A stretch of DNA of 31,837 nt from Armatimonadetes bacterium UBA5352 (GTDB taxonomy: Bacteria; Armatimonadota; Zipacnadia; Zipacnadales; UBA5352): assembly GCA_002411015.1 (NCBI GenBank), contig DHPY01000009.1:1087-32923 (forward strand). Reading direction: 5' to 3'. Each line of letters opens with the position of its first letter. The stretch's first letter is position 1. Shown here piece by piece: positions 6,526-16,486 of this stretch. The notes below the pieces were generated by a model that worked only from the letters and a program-made list of their open reading frames with translations, was not told the origin of the DNA and did no database searches. The position numbers and the translations under genes were made by a program.

Positions 6526-8907
6526 TTACCGCCGCGCGTGTCTCGCGGAGGTCTCGATGTGCGTGCGGATTGCGGAGGTCGGGAAGTAGCCCGCGCCGGT
6601 CATGCCCTCCTCGCGCGCGGCCTGCAGATGGCGGTCGATCACCGCGTCGGCCTCCGCGTAGCTCGGGAAGGCGCCCTGGATGTAGCTCGGGCCCAGCAGC
6701 GGGAAGATGCGGGTGGTGTCACCGCCGAGGTCGCGATCCGCGATCGTCTTCAGCGCGTGGCACTGCGCGCGGTACATCGCGGTGCTCGGCGTATACTGCC
6801 CGACGCAGACCCAGTCCATCAGGTCCTCGTTCAGCCACCGTGCCCAGTCCTGCCCGCCGCGATCGGCATCAGGCCCGAGCCGCCCCCAGACATAGCCCGC
6901 CAGCTTCTTCTGCGGATCGGCCTCCCGCAGCGCGGCGCGCAGTTCGCGTACGTACTCCGTGATGCTGTCGCGGCGGAACTCCTCCCAGTCCGGATCGTAG
7001 CTGTCGGCCTCCGCGAGCGGGCGGCCGTAGCGCTCCTCGAAGAGCCGGCTGCAGAGGTCGCAGTGGCAGCCCGCGCCGGGGCGTACGGCGTCGAGCGCCA
7101 CCCCGGCGACATCGTAGTTGCGGCCGATCTCCGCCACCAGCGACGCGTGGAAGGCGCGGACCTCCGGATTGTTGTAGCAGTACCAGGTGTCCGATGAGCC
7201 GTCGGGCTTGCGCTGCGCCCAGTCGGGGCGAGCTTCGATGTCGGCCTCCTGCACCCAACCGAGGGCGTAGCCCGCGTAGATCTGCACGCCCTGGCGCCTG
7301 CCCTCTGCGGCGGACGCGGCGAGTTCGTCGAACTCAGGGCGTGGTGCGCGCGAGATCTCGCTGATGTAGGCGTCCGCATCGGTCCCGCGGCCGCTGACGA
7401 TGAGCCGCGTGATGCCCGCGGCCTTCGCGTCGGCGATCAGGCGCTCTACGCTCGCCGGGCCATCGGCCGCGGTGTTCGTAACTGCGTAGGAGCCTGAGCC
7501 CCACGAGATCAGCTCAAGTGGCGGAGCAGCGGCGGACTCGGGGGCAGCCTCAAGCGCGACCTGCAGATCGAGCGGCTCCTCCACAATGCCGTCAGGAGCC
7601 GCGACTCGCACCGTGGCGGTGACGCGGACGGCCTCGGGCGCGTCGGCGAGCGCGATGCTGTAGTCGCCAGTCGGAATGCTCTCGGCGGAGAGGACCTCCG
7701 GCGCCGGGCGCGCCTCGCCCGCGACCTCCACCGACATCTCCAGGCCATGCAGCGGGATGCGGTTGCCGCGCGCGTCAACGAGCAGCGGGCGGACGAGGAC
7801 CTGGCCACCGCTCCGGCGGCCCTCGGCGGCGAACTCATACGCGCTGAGATCGGCCACTGAGAAGGGCGCGATCATCCCCGAGGGCCCCAGCGCCCGGCTG
7901 AGCGGATCGAGCTCGGCCGAGTCCCAGAAGGTGAAGGTGTTGCCGGTGTTGGGGTCGAGGTAGGGTTCGCCGACCTCCTGGTCGGCGCCATAGATAAGGA
8001 AGCTCTTGAAGCGATCGGTGATGATGACCCAATCGCCGGGGGAGAGGTCATCGGCGTAGTTGTGATGCCCGGTGTTCATAGGGAATGACAGGTTCTGCGG
8101 CCCTTCCCTCGACAGATCTAGACGCTCCTCCGTCAGTATCTCCGCAAGCTCGCGTCGGCCGGGGGAGTAGAGCGTCCAGTACTGACTCCCCCAGGAGGAG
8201 GTCAGCCAGGCGGGCGCGGTCCGGAGGACATTCACCTGCGCCTCAAGCTCGATGTTCGTGGTGTCCGAGTCCACGAAGTGGAAGACGTGCGCGGTGGGCT
8301 GGAGGCTTGCGAGCTCAAAGCGCGGCCAGTGCGTGAAGCGCCCGGCCTTGCCGGTGATGGCGATGGGGGCCGTGGTGCGCTCGACTGGCGGGGTGTCGGT
8401 CGCCGGCCCGAGGTACATCTCATCAACATAGAGCGCGCCCTCGACGCCCTGGAGGAAGGCGCCGGGGCGGATATTCGCGATTGGCGCGCGGGCCTTGATG
8501 CGGCCCTCGTGGTAGATCCAGCTACCGGCGAGCTGCGGCCGGATCTCGAAGGGCGCGTACCAGGCGAGGCTCGTGCCATCCACGAACTGCAGGCGGAAGC
8601 TCACGCCACCGCGGACCGGGCCGATCTGCTGCGTGGCCTCGAGGCGCAGCCACATCTTCGCGAGGATCGTCTCCGGCTCGGTCTGGTTGAGCTCGATCTC
8701 GGGGTAGCGGGCGGTGACGCGGCCCTCGGGCGGGCACTCCACCCGCAGCGCGCCGTCACCGGCGTGGGTGATCTCATGGCTGATCGTGGCCGGCGACCAG
8801 AGGGCCTCGTCGCCCGCCTCGAAGTCCGGGTCGGCGATCCAGCTTCCGTCCTGGGCGTATGCGCCGAGTGCGACGAGCAGAAGCGCGAGCGTTCCGAGCG
8901 TACGCAT
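6526..8907 (-). CDS. Secreted glycoside-hydrolase-like protein (GHL10-type C-terminal barrel)
   Basis: This protein of about 793 residues begins with a signal peptide (MRTLGTLALLLVALGAYAQ). The ATG at 8907 is preferred over the GTG at 8916, because GGAGGT lies six or seven bases before the ATG and would overlap the GTG. The middle looks like beta-sandwich domains, including an early carbohydrate-binding-like module (WIADPDFEAGDEALW) and an Ig-like region. From about residue 510 on it resembles the GHL10-type putative glycosidase barrel: LIADAKAAGITRLIV, DVAGVALDAVRPG followed by a CHCDLC cysteine cluster, then DWVCVGQYTP and GAGYFPTSAI near the end. It probably acts outside the cytoplasm on a polysaccharide. 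The substrate and catalytic acids cannot be assigned from sequence alone. Confidence 0.72.
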   Translation of the reverse strand: MRTLGTLALLLVALGAYAQDGSWIADPDFEAGDEALWSPATISHEITHAGDGALRVECPPEGRVTARYPEIELNQTEPETILAKMWLRLEATQQIGPVRGGVSFRLQFVDGTSLAWYAPFEIRPQLAGSWIYHEGRIKARAPIANIRPGAFLQGVEGALYVDEMYLGPATDTPPVERTTAPIAITGKAGRFTHWPRFELASLQPTAHVFHFVDSDTTNIELEAQVNVLRTAPAWLTSSWGSQYWTLYSPGRRELAEILTEERLDLSREGPQNLSFPMNTGHHNYADDLSPGDWVIITDRFKSFLIYGADQEVGEPYLDPNTGNTFTFWDSAELDPLSRALGPSGMIAPFSVADLSAYEFAAEGRRSGGQVLVRPLLVDARGNRIPLHGLEMSVEVAGEARPAPEVLSAESIPTGDYSIALADAPEAVRVTATVRVAAPDGIVEEPLDLQVALEAAPESAAAPPLELISWGSGSYAVTNTAADGPASVERLIADAKAAGITRLIVSGRGTDADAYISEISRAPRPEFDELAASAAEGRRQGVQIYAGYALGWVQEADIEARPDWAQRKPDGSSDTWYCYNNPEVRAFHASLVAEIGRNYDVAGVALDAVRPGAGCHCDLCSRLFEERYGRPLAEADSYDPDWEEFRRDSITEYVRELRAALREADPQKKLAGYVWGRLGPDADRGGQDWARWLNEDLMDWVCVGQYTPSTAMYRAQCHALKTIADRDLGGDTTRIFPLLGPSYIQGAFPSYAEADAVIDRHLQAAREEGMTGAGYFPTSAIRTHIETSARHARR

Positions 8908-8968
8908 GGCAGCCACCTCCGTGTTGTGAGGGCGGAGTTCGACTGCGGCGATGTGGGCACCTCTGCTC

Positions 8969-11041
<2,073 letters not shown>

Positions 11042-11147
11042 CGTCTATCGCCACCTCATCGCTGAAGCCGCCCGGGGAAGGAGCAACGGTGCTCCGGAGG
11101 GAATAGCTGAGCGCTTCGCTCTCATCATGTTCGGCTTCGGGAGTCTC

Positions 11148-13169
11148 ATGCGAAGGTATTCGAGGTTCGCGCCGGTTCTCCCCCGGGTGGGGCTGCTGAT
11201 CGCGCTTGCGCTCCTGTGCACCGGCTGGTCGGCGGATGCGCAATGGCGGCGCGTGCAGGTGATGGATCCCGCCTTCTCCGTCGAGGCGCCCGAGGACTGG
11301 ACGGTGCGCGAGGTGGAGGGCCGCGGCGCGCGGCTGCTGGCTCCTGATGACGCGATCGTCGTCGAGGTGGTCGCGTGGAGTGCCCTCTGGCCGCCCGCGA
11401 CGCCGGAGAAGGCCGCCGCCGAGCACGAGGGCGTGCTCTCGCGCATGGCAAGCTACCGGCGCGATGGTGTAGAGCAGGTAACGACCGATGCGGGAGCGCC
11501 GGCACTGGTGGTGACCGGTCGCGCGCGGGCGCAGACGCTCACGGAGGCCAGCATCTTCGCGGCCTACGGAGCGGACGGCACGCACTACGTCCTCGGGCTC
11601 TTCTGCGAGCAGAGCGCGCTCCCCGGCCTGCGCGCGTCGCTGCTCGACCGGATGATGCGCAGCTTCATTCCCGGCCTGGCGCCCACCGAGCCTGAGCCTG
11701 CGCTACCGGTTGAGCCGGCCGACGAGCCGGTGCTGGCCGAGCCGGAGGCCGGCGAGGCTCCGCGTGCGCTGCAGGTGAACGGGCAAGGGGAGCCGATCCT
11801 GCCGGAGACGCCCGGGACGATCGTGCCGCTGCCCGCACCGCCTCAGCCTGTGGCGCCTGAGCCTGTGACGCCTGAGCCGGTCATTCCTGAGCCGCCAGCG
11901 CCTGAGCCGGTGACGCCGTGGGTGCAGCACGTGGACCCGGCGGGCTTCTCGGTCCGGCTACCGGGAGATTGGGCGGTGGGCGTGCGGGAGGGGCTGATCG
12001 TCATGCGCTCGGCAGCCGAGAATGGCTCGCGCCTGGCGTCGGTCTGGCCGGTTACGGGCGCCGATCCGGGCGCGGAGGCGGCGCTGCGGCTGGCGCTCAC
12101 GCGTCTGCCGGAGCTTCGGCTGGCGCGGGTGGAGTCTGCCGAGGAACTGGGGGGCGCCACGCTTCTTTCGGGTATGACGACCGGTGGCGCCCGGCTGGTC
12201 GCCACATGGTCGTATGAAGACGGGATGGGCCTGCTGCAACTGGCTGCCGCGCCCGAGGAGACGTGGGAGAGCGGCCTCCCCATGCTGGCGCGGATGATCG
12301 CGAGCTTCCGCGCAGGGCAGTGGCCGGCGGCCTACCAGCGCGAGGCCGAGGTGACCGGCGATCGCGGCCTGCTGGCCTGGACGCTTCCGGAGGGCTGGAC
12401 GGTGCGCGGTGGCGCGCGCATCGAGGCGGGCGATGTCAGGATTGAGATCGAGGCGCTCGGCCCGGGCGAGGAGGCGCCGCGGGTCGCCTGGGAGCAGCCC
12501 ATGCACCCGCGCTTCCGCGCGCTCACGCCGCTGCTGGAGAGCCTTGGCTGGCGCGAGGGCGAGCGCTACTCGGTGCCGGAGGGCGGGGGCCTGCTGATCT
12601 ACCGCTACCGCGAGCCGCAGCAGTTGGTGCGCGACATGCTGCTGCCGAGGCATCCGCGTGAACTGCGGCTGACGGCGATCGACTCCCAGCCTCCGGACGA
12701 GGCGATCGGGGGTTTGCTGTGGGATCCGGACGCGGTGGGCCAGCTAGTGAGCGTCAAGGGGGGCAGCGCGATCGGCCCGAGGGAGCGCCTGTATCTGGCG
12801 GCGAGCGCCCGCGCGGAAGGCCCCCTGGCGACCACCTGCTGGGATGCCGCCGCACTGCGGGCAGATGCGGCGGAGGGGCGGCTGCCCGCCTCGGTGGCGG
12901 TGCTGGTGGCAATGGTGCGCAGCGCGAGGGTGACCAACGAGGCACCGGCCGCCGACGCGCAGCGGCTGCAGGAACTGATCGGGCGCGCTCAGCGCGCACT
13001 CTCGGCGATCCCCGAGGAGCTGCTGCCGGCGCCCGCGGCGGGCCTGACGAGCGTGCTCGGCACAGAGCCGGTCACGGGCGGCGGCATCTGGCTGTCTCCG
13101 GGCGCGGGAGCTGAGCCTGGTGACTGGTGGTCGCAGCACTCGCCGGCTAATGTCCCCGCGGGTGGGTGA
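11148..13169 (+). CDS. Secreted protein with repeated DUF1795/PsbP-like domains and a Pro-Glu linker
   Basis: I cannot name this protein of about 673 residues. The ATG at 11148 is preferred to the one at 11127 because GGGAG lies just before it and the signal peptide (RVGLLIALALLCTGWSADA) follows. A motif of the type DPAFSVEAPEDWTV appears near residue 40, again as DPAGFSVRLPGDWAV near 266, and more weakly as LLAWTLPEGWTV near 402. After the first two, about 100 residues follow and end in a RMMRSF or RMIASF helix. This points to two clear copies and one diverged copy of a small alpha/beta domain like those in PsbP/DUF1795 proteins. Copies one and two are joined by a linker rich in repeated PEPV/PEP units (about 180-260), as in periplasm- or wall-spanning proteins. 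It lies divergent from the copper ATPase, 106 bases between starts. Confidence 0.7.
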   Translation: MRRYSRFAPVLPRVGLLIALALLCTGWSADAQWRRVQVMDPAFSVEAPEDWTVREVEGRGARLLAPDDAIVVEVVAWSALWPPATPEKAAAEHEGVLSRMASYRRDGVEQVTTDAGAPALVVTGRARAQTLTEASIFAAYGADGTHYVLGLFCEQSALPGLRASLLDRMMRSFIPGLAPTEPEPALPVEPADEPVLAEPEAGEAPRALQVNGQGEPILPETPGTIVPLPAPPQPVAPEPVTPEPVIPEPPAPEPVTPWVQHVDPAGFSVRLPGDWAVGVREGLIVMRSAAENGSRLASVWPVTGADPGAEAALRLALTRLPELRLARVESAEELGGATLLSGMTTGGARLVATWSYEDGMGLLQLAAAPEETWESGLPMLARMIASFRAGQWPAAYQREAEVTGDRGLLAWTLPEGWTVRGGARIEAGDVRIEIEALGPGEEAPRVAWEQPMHPRFRALTPLLESLGWREGERYSVPEGGGLLIYRYREPQQLVRDMLLPRHPRELRLTAIDSQPPDEAIGGLLWDPDAVGQLVSVKGGSAIGPRERLYLAASARAEGPLATTCWDAAALRADAAEGRLPASVAVLVAMVRSARVTNEAPAADAQRLQELIGRAQRALSAIPEELLPAPAAGLTSVLGTEPVTGGGIWLSPGAGAEPGDWWSQHSPANVPAGG

Positions 13170-13260
13170 ATCGCATGCGGGCGTCGAAGGAGAAGCCGCG
13201 GGTCGATCTGCACGGTTGCCGGGACAGGTACGACCGCACGAGATACGTCTGAGGAGGTTC

Positions 13261-13461
13261 ATGATGAAGAAGATGGCGAAGTGTGAGCACTGTGGCGGAA
13301 TGAAGACCTGCACCGCGAGTGGCGGGAGAAGTTGCGTGGAATGCTTGCGCGCGTCCGGTCAGGGGAGAAGAACGCACGCTGCGGTGCGCTGCTCCTACTG
13401 CGGCGGGCGGGGCTTCGTGATGGTGGACGAAGAAGAGGAGCCGTCCGGTCCGCCGGCGTAG
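13261..13461 (+). CDS. Small Cys-rich protein with DnaJ-like CxxCGG motifs
   Basis: This 66-residue protein starts at an ATG preceded by an excellent GAGGAGG site. It contains seven cysteines: CEHC (8-11) followed by GG, Cys17, CVEC (25-28) and CSYC (44-47) followed by GGRG. Paired CxxC motifs followed by Gly resemble half of a DnaJ-type zinc finger, so it probably binds one or two zinc ions. The tail is acidic (VDEEEE). No membrane segment is present. It lies 91 bases after the secreted repeat protein and 449 bases before the SLH-porin and may share a transcript with the former. Its function is unknown. The longer open frame upstream of the ATG lacks a start with a comparable ribosome-binding site. 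Confidence 0.72.
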   Translation: MMKKMAKCEHCGGMKTCTASGGRSCVECLRASGQGRRTHAAVRCSYCGGRGFVMVDEEEEPSGPPA

Positions 13462-13512
13462 GCGGAAAGGGCGCTCTGAGAACCTTAATGCGCGATGGAA
13501 AACGCCTGCTGC

Positions 13513-13558
13513 TGCCCGAAATAAGGGAATTGCGGGCATGATCTCGGGAATAATCCCG
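13513..13558. terminator. Possible tandem-hairpin terminator
   Basis: TGCCCG (13513-13518) pairs with CGGGCA (13533-13538). CGGGA (13545-13549) pairs with TCCCG (13554-13558) across an ATAA loop. No T-run follows, so termination is only a possibility. Confidence 0.3.
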
Positions 13559-13581
13559 GGCCTGCGAAACCACTTCGCGGC

Positions 13582-13611
13582 TTGACTGTCTGAATACACG
13601 TGTGATATGCT
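13582..13611 (+). promoter_or_regulatory. Sigma-70-type promoter for the SLH-porin
   Basis: TTGACT (13582-13587) and TATGCT (13606-13611) are separated by 18 bases. The -10 element is preceded by TGA, which fits the extended -10 form TGn. The start of transcription would be near 13618, giving a leader of about 290 bases. Confidence 0.6.
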
Positions 13612-13910
13612 CACGCAGGATTGGCGGTAGGCGCATCTCCGCCGGTCCAACAAAACCTGACGTGCGCCGCCGATCAACTCCAGGCAAAGAAGGGAGGGTC
13701 CTCCTAAGCCACGGTCGGATGGATTACGCGCGTCGGGTCAGGCTGAAGCTCGTTGCACCATGTTGGATCGCACAACGCGGCGAGGAAACCTTGGAGACTC
13801 CCGTGTGGCGGTCCTTCTCACACGACATGGCTCGGCCTGAACCTGTCGGGGCAGCGCTACAGAGGCGCTACGCGGCAGGTTGGTCCAAACCATTGAGGAG
13901 GAACACAAGG

Positions 13911-15665
13911 ATGAAGAAGACACTTCTGATCGTTGCGGTGGCTATGCTCATCGCAGTCCCCTCGTTCGCACAGACCAGCCCGGCGGACACCGTTCCGTTC
14001 GAGCACTGGGCGTACGACGCAGTACAGCAGCTCGTAGACGCCGGGATCATCATTGGTTACCCCGACGGCACAGTCAAGGGCGACCGCGCGATGACCCGCT
14101 ACGAGTTCGCAATGGCCATCTCCCGTCTGCTCCAGCAGATCCCTGAGATGGAAGAGCTTCGCGGCCCGCAGGGCCCGGCCGGTCCGGCTGGTCCCGCTGG
14201 CGCTGCTGGCGGTCAGGCTGGCCCCGCCGGCCCCGCCGGCCCCGCTGGTCCTGCCGGCCCCGCTGGCCCTGCCGGCCCCGCTGGCACGGTCAACATGGAT
14301 GAGGTCAACGCGCTCGTCACCCGGCTCCTCGACGAGTTCCGCGATGAGCTCGCCGACCTGCAGGAGGATGTTGGGTACCTGCAGACCGACGTCCTCGATC
14401 TGGCAGACCGCGTAGACCTGATCGAGCAGCAGCTCGGCGGCCCGAAGGTCACAGGCTGGTTGGACTTCCGCCTGGGTCTCGCCGGCGAGGACATTAACCT
14501 CGACAACGAGTACGATGCCATGATCGCCCGCGTAGGTATCGCCGGTGACATCACCGACGACGTCTATGGCGCGATCATGCTGCAGGCTCGCGACGAGATG
14601 AACCCCACCGACGCGTATGGCCGCAACGCGATCTGGCTCGACGAGGCGTACGTCCGCTTCAACTCGGACATCGTCAACCCCGTGACGTGGACGGTTGGTC
14701 GCCAGCACTTCGCATACGCGCTGGGTCTTATCGTTGACACCGATCGCCAGTCGCTGCAGGGCGTTCGCAGCGAGTGGCCGAACTTCCTCGACACCGGTCT
14801 CGACGTCGAGTGGTTCGCGGGTCAGGCCGGCGAAGTCAGCGATCTCTACAGCTTCGCCCGCACCCCCGATGCCGATGCCGACCCCGAGGACGCGGATGGC
14901 TACCTGTCCGCCCGCATCGCCTGGACCGGCAACTGGTTCTCCATCGGCGGCAACTGGCTCGCCAGCGGCGTGTCCATGCAGAACGTTGCTGACTACTCGG
15001 GCACGCCCGGTGGCAACCCGAACCTGATCAACGACGAGAAGGCGTACAGCGTTGATCTCTGGGCCAACATCTGGAACCGCGACATCTACGTTGAGGCCGC
15101 TCGCGTAGAGCAGCACGCGAACCGCCCCACCGCCCCCGGTGGCTCACCGAGCAGCGCGCAGGACCCGTCGGCCATCATGGCGATGGTTGATCTCTGGAAG
15201 ACCGGCAGCTTCTCGCTCACCGGCTTCTACTCGGATGCGGACGCTGAGTTCGACATCTACTACTCAGCGATCAACCCGTACTTCGAGGTCCTGCAGGACA
15301 ACCTGCCCGCGGGCGCTATCAACTGGGAGCGCTGGATGCGCCGGCCGCTTGTCATGAGCAACCTCCAGGTCATCGGCGGTCAGCTCGCGTTCGAGCTTGG
15401 CAATGTCCCGTTCCAGGTGTGCTACTATGACATCGAGGACAACGCCGGCCCGGCCAACTACTACAACGCGTGGCCCGTTGGCAACACCCAGTTCACGCAG
15501 ATGAACCCGCTGGCCTATGACCAGCTCTATTGCGTGAACGCCACCGTTCCGGTGAACGACACAATCGACCTCAAGTTCAGCTACGGCCATCAGAAGCCCA
15601 TCTCTGAGACCGCGGCGACCCCCGCCCTGGACCTCGTCCAGGCCGGCGTGGAGGTCCCCTTCTAA
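13911..15665 (+). CDS. SLH-domain outer-membrane porin with collagen-like spacer
   Basis: The protein of 584 residues starts at an ATG with AGGAGG upstream. Order of parts: signal peptide 1-20 (cut after PSFA); one SLH domain at about 27-77 (FEHWAYDAVQQLVDAG, GYPDGT, TRYEFA), expected to bind the pyruvylated or amidated cell wall; an uninterrupted Gly-rich stretch of Gly-X-Y type, mostly GPA, at 85-125; a heptad-like coiled coil at about 130-166; then a beta-barrel domain with alternating aromatic strands to the C-terminal Phe, the recognition signal for outer-membrane barrel insertion. This is the layout of OmpM/SlpA-type tethers, which link outer membrane to peptidoglycan and also act as porins. 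The promoter, leader and terminator suggest a separately and strongly expressed single gene. The 3' half is rich in AAC, GAC and TAC codons, as in highly expressed surface proteins. Confidence 0.88.
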   Translation: MKKTLLIVAVAMLIAVPSFAQTSPADTVPFEHWAYDAVQQLVDAGIIIGYPDGTVKGDRAMTRYEFAMAISRLLQQIPEMEELRGPQGPAGPAGPAGAAGGQAGPAGPAGPAGPAGPAGPAGPAGTVNMDEVNALVTRLLDEFRDELADLQEDVGYLQTDVLDLADRVDLIEQQLGGPKVTGWLDFRLGLAGEDINLDNEYDAMIARVGIAGDITDDVYGAIMLQARDEMNPTDAYGRNAIWLDEAYVRFNSDIVNPVTWTVGRQHFAYALGLIVDTDRQSLQGVRSEWPNFLDTGLDVEWFAGQAGEVSDLYSFARTPDADADPEDADGYLSARIAWTGNWFSIGGNWLASGVSMQNVADYSGTPGGNPNLINDEKAYSVDLWANIWNRDIYVEAARVEQHANRPTAPGGSPSSAQDPSAIMAMVDLWKTGSFSLTGFYSDADAEFDIYYSAINPYFEVLQDNLPAGAINWERWMRRPLVMSNLQVIGGQLAFELGNVPFQVCYYDIEDNAGPANYYNAWPVGNTQFTQMNPLAYDQLYCVNATVPVNDTIDLKFSYGHQKPISETAATPALDLVQAGVEVPF

Positions 15666-15691
15666 GGGATCGGAACGCACCTGACACACTC

Positions 15692-15717
15692 GGCGGGGCC
15701 TCTTCGGAGGCCCCGCC
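15692..15717 (+). terminator. Strong hairpin terminator with UUCG tetraloop
   Basis: A perfect 11-base stem, GGCGGGGCCTC paired with GAGGCCCCGCC, closes a TTCG loop of the very stable C(UUCG)G type. It begins 27 bases after the porin stop codon. The following bases (TCATTGTGT) are only weakly T-rich. Confidence 0.85.
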
Positions 15718-15790
15718 TCATTGTGTACATGCGCGTAGCGAGGTGTGCGCAGCGGGCGAGGCGAAACACCGAGCGGAGGTGTACCAGACG

Positions 15791-16486
15791 GTGCGGCGCG
15801 CATCAGTACTCGCAATGGCCCTCACCGCCGCGGGCGTACTCGCTCAGGCGCCAGCGGCCCGGCCGTCTGTACCTGAACTGCGGCGGATGCTCAAGCAGAT
15901 CCTCGCGTCAGGCTACCAACTGACCGAGCCGCTGCAGGCGCGGCTGTGGGAGTTCATCCTCCGAATCCTGCGCGCCATCCGCAGCTTCTTCAGCGGCGTC
16001 GCGGAGATCGGGCCGCTCGCGGGGCTCCCCGATTGGCTGCGCTACGTGCTCATGGGCGTGCTGATCGTCGCCCTCGCACTGATCAGCGCGCACATCGTGG
16101 CGGGCCTCCGCAGTCTCCTCACCGAGCGCCAGAGCCGGCGGTCGAGCGACGAGCCTGATCTGCGACGAGCGGACCCGGACGAACTGCTGCAGCGCGCGGA
16201 CGGGGCCTTCCGGCAGGGCCGGCATGACGTGGCGGTGCGCCTGCTCTACCTCGCGGTGCTCCTGCGGCTCGACCGCCTCGGCCTGCTGCCGCATGACCCG
16301 GCGCGCACGAACTGGGAGAACCTGTACGCTCTCGGTGAGACCGCGGAGGAGACGCGCGAGGCCATGACGCGACTTACGCGAGAGGTTGACGGCTGGGTCT
16401 ATGGCGGCCGCGACATCTCGGCGGAATCGTGGCGCCTCGCGCGGCGATGGGCCGAGATGCTCTGGCGCGCCGAGGTGGCCGCATGA
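15791..16486 (+). CDS. DUF4129 domain membrane protein
   Basis: This 231-residue protein is taken to start at GTG 15791, because GGAGGTG lies eight bases upstream and a signal-like hydrophobic N-terminus follows (ending near AQA, residue 20). One clear membrane helix is at about 84-105. The cytoplasmic C-terminal part, about 138-225, matches DUF4129, with FRQGRHDVAVRLLYLAVL, TNWE and the closing DGWVYGG. DUF4129 proteins occur with MoxR and DUF58 genes, as here. The family's biochemical role is not known, but it is linked to assembly or quality control of envelope or secreted proteins. The stop overlaps the next start (ATGA), so translation is probably coupled to the DUF4350 gene. Confidence 0.85.
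   Translation: MRRASVLAMALTAAGVLAQAPAARPSVPELRRMLKQILASGYQLTEPLQARLWEFILRILRAIRSFFSGVAEIGPLAGLPDWLRYVLMGVLIVALALISAHIVAGLRSLLTERQSRRSSDEPDLRRADPDELLQRADGAFRQGRHDVAVRLLYLAVLLRLDRLGLLPHDPARTNWENLYALGETAEETREAMTRLTREVDGWVYGGRDISAESWRLARRWAEMLWRAEVAA

Larger units (their letters stand above)
13462..13910. other. 449-base intergenic region: hairpins, promoter and long leader
   Basis: The first part contains two tandem hairpins (13513-13538 and 13545-13558), which may end the transcript of the small Cys-rich gene. Then comes the promoter at 13582-13611, and about 290 bases of probable untranslated leader before the SLH-porin. An open frame runs through the leader in phase with the porin, but it has no good start and no sensible domain, so I treat it as untranslated. 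I could not match the leader to a riboswitch class I know. Confidence 0.65.

Noticed and set aside
13618..13910. A possible riboswitch in the SLH-porin leader
   Set aside because: I compared it by eye with cobalamin, TPP and cyclic-di-GMP consensus elements and found no matching conserved blocks. It is kept only as a long leader.
14160..14285. Short direct DNA repeats that could suggest a CRISPR or minisatellite
   Set aside because: The period is a multiple of three and encodes Gly-X-Y triplets in frame within a clear protein. There are no spacers.
13857..15116. A 419-codon minus-strand open frame
   Set aside because: It is antisense to the SLH-porin, and its Gly/Ala/Ser-rich part is only the reverse reading of the GPA repeat.
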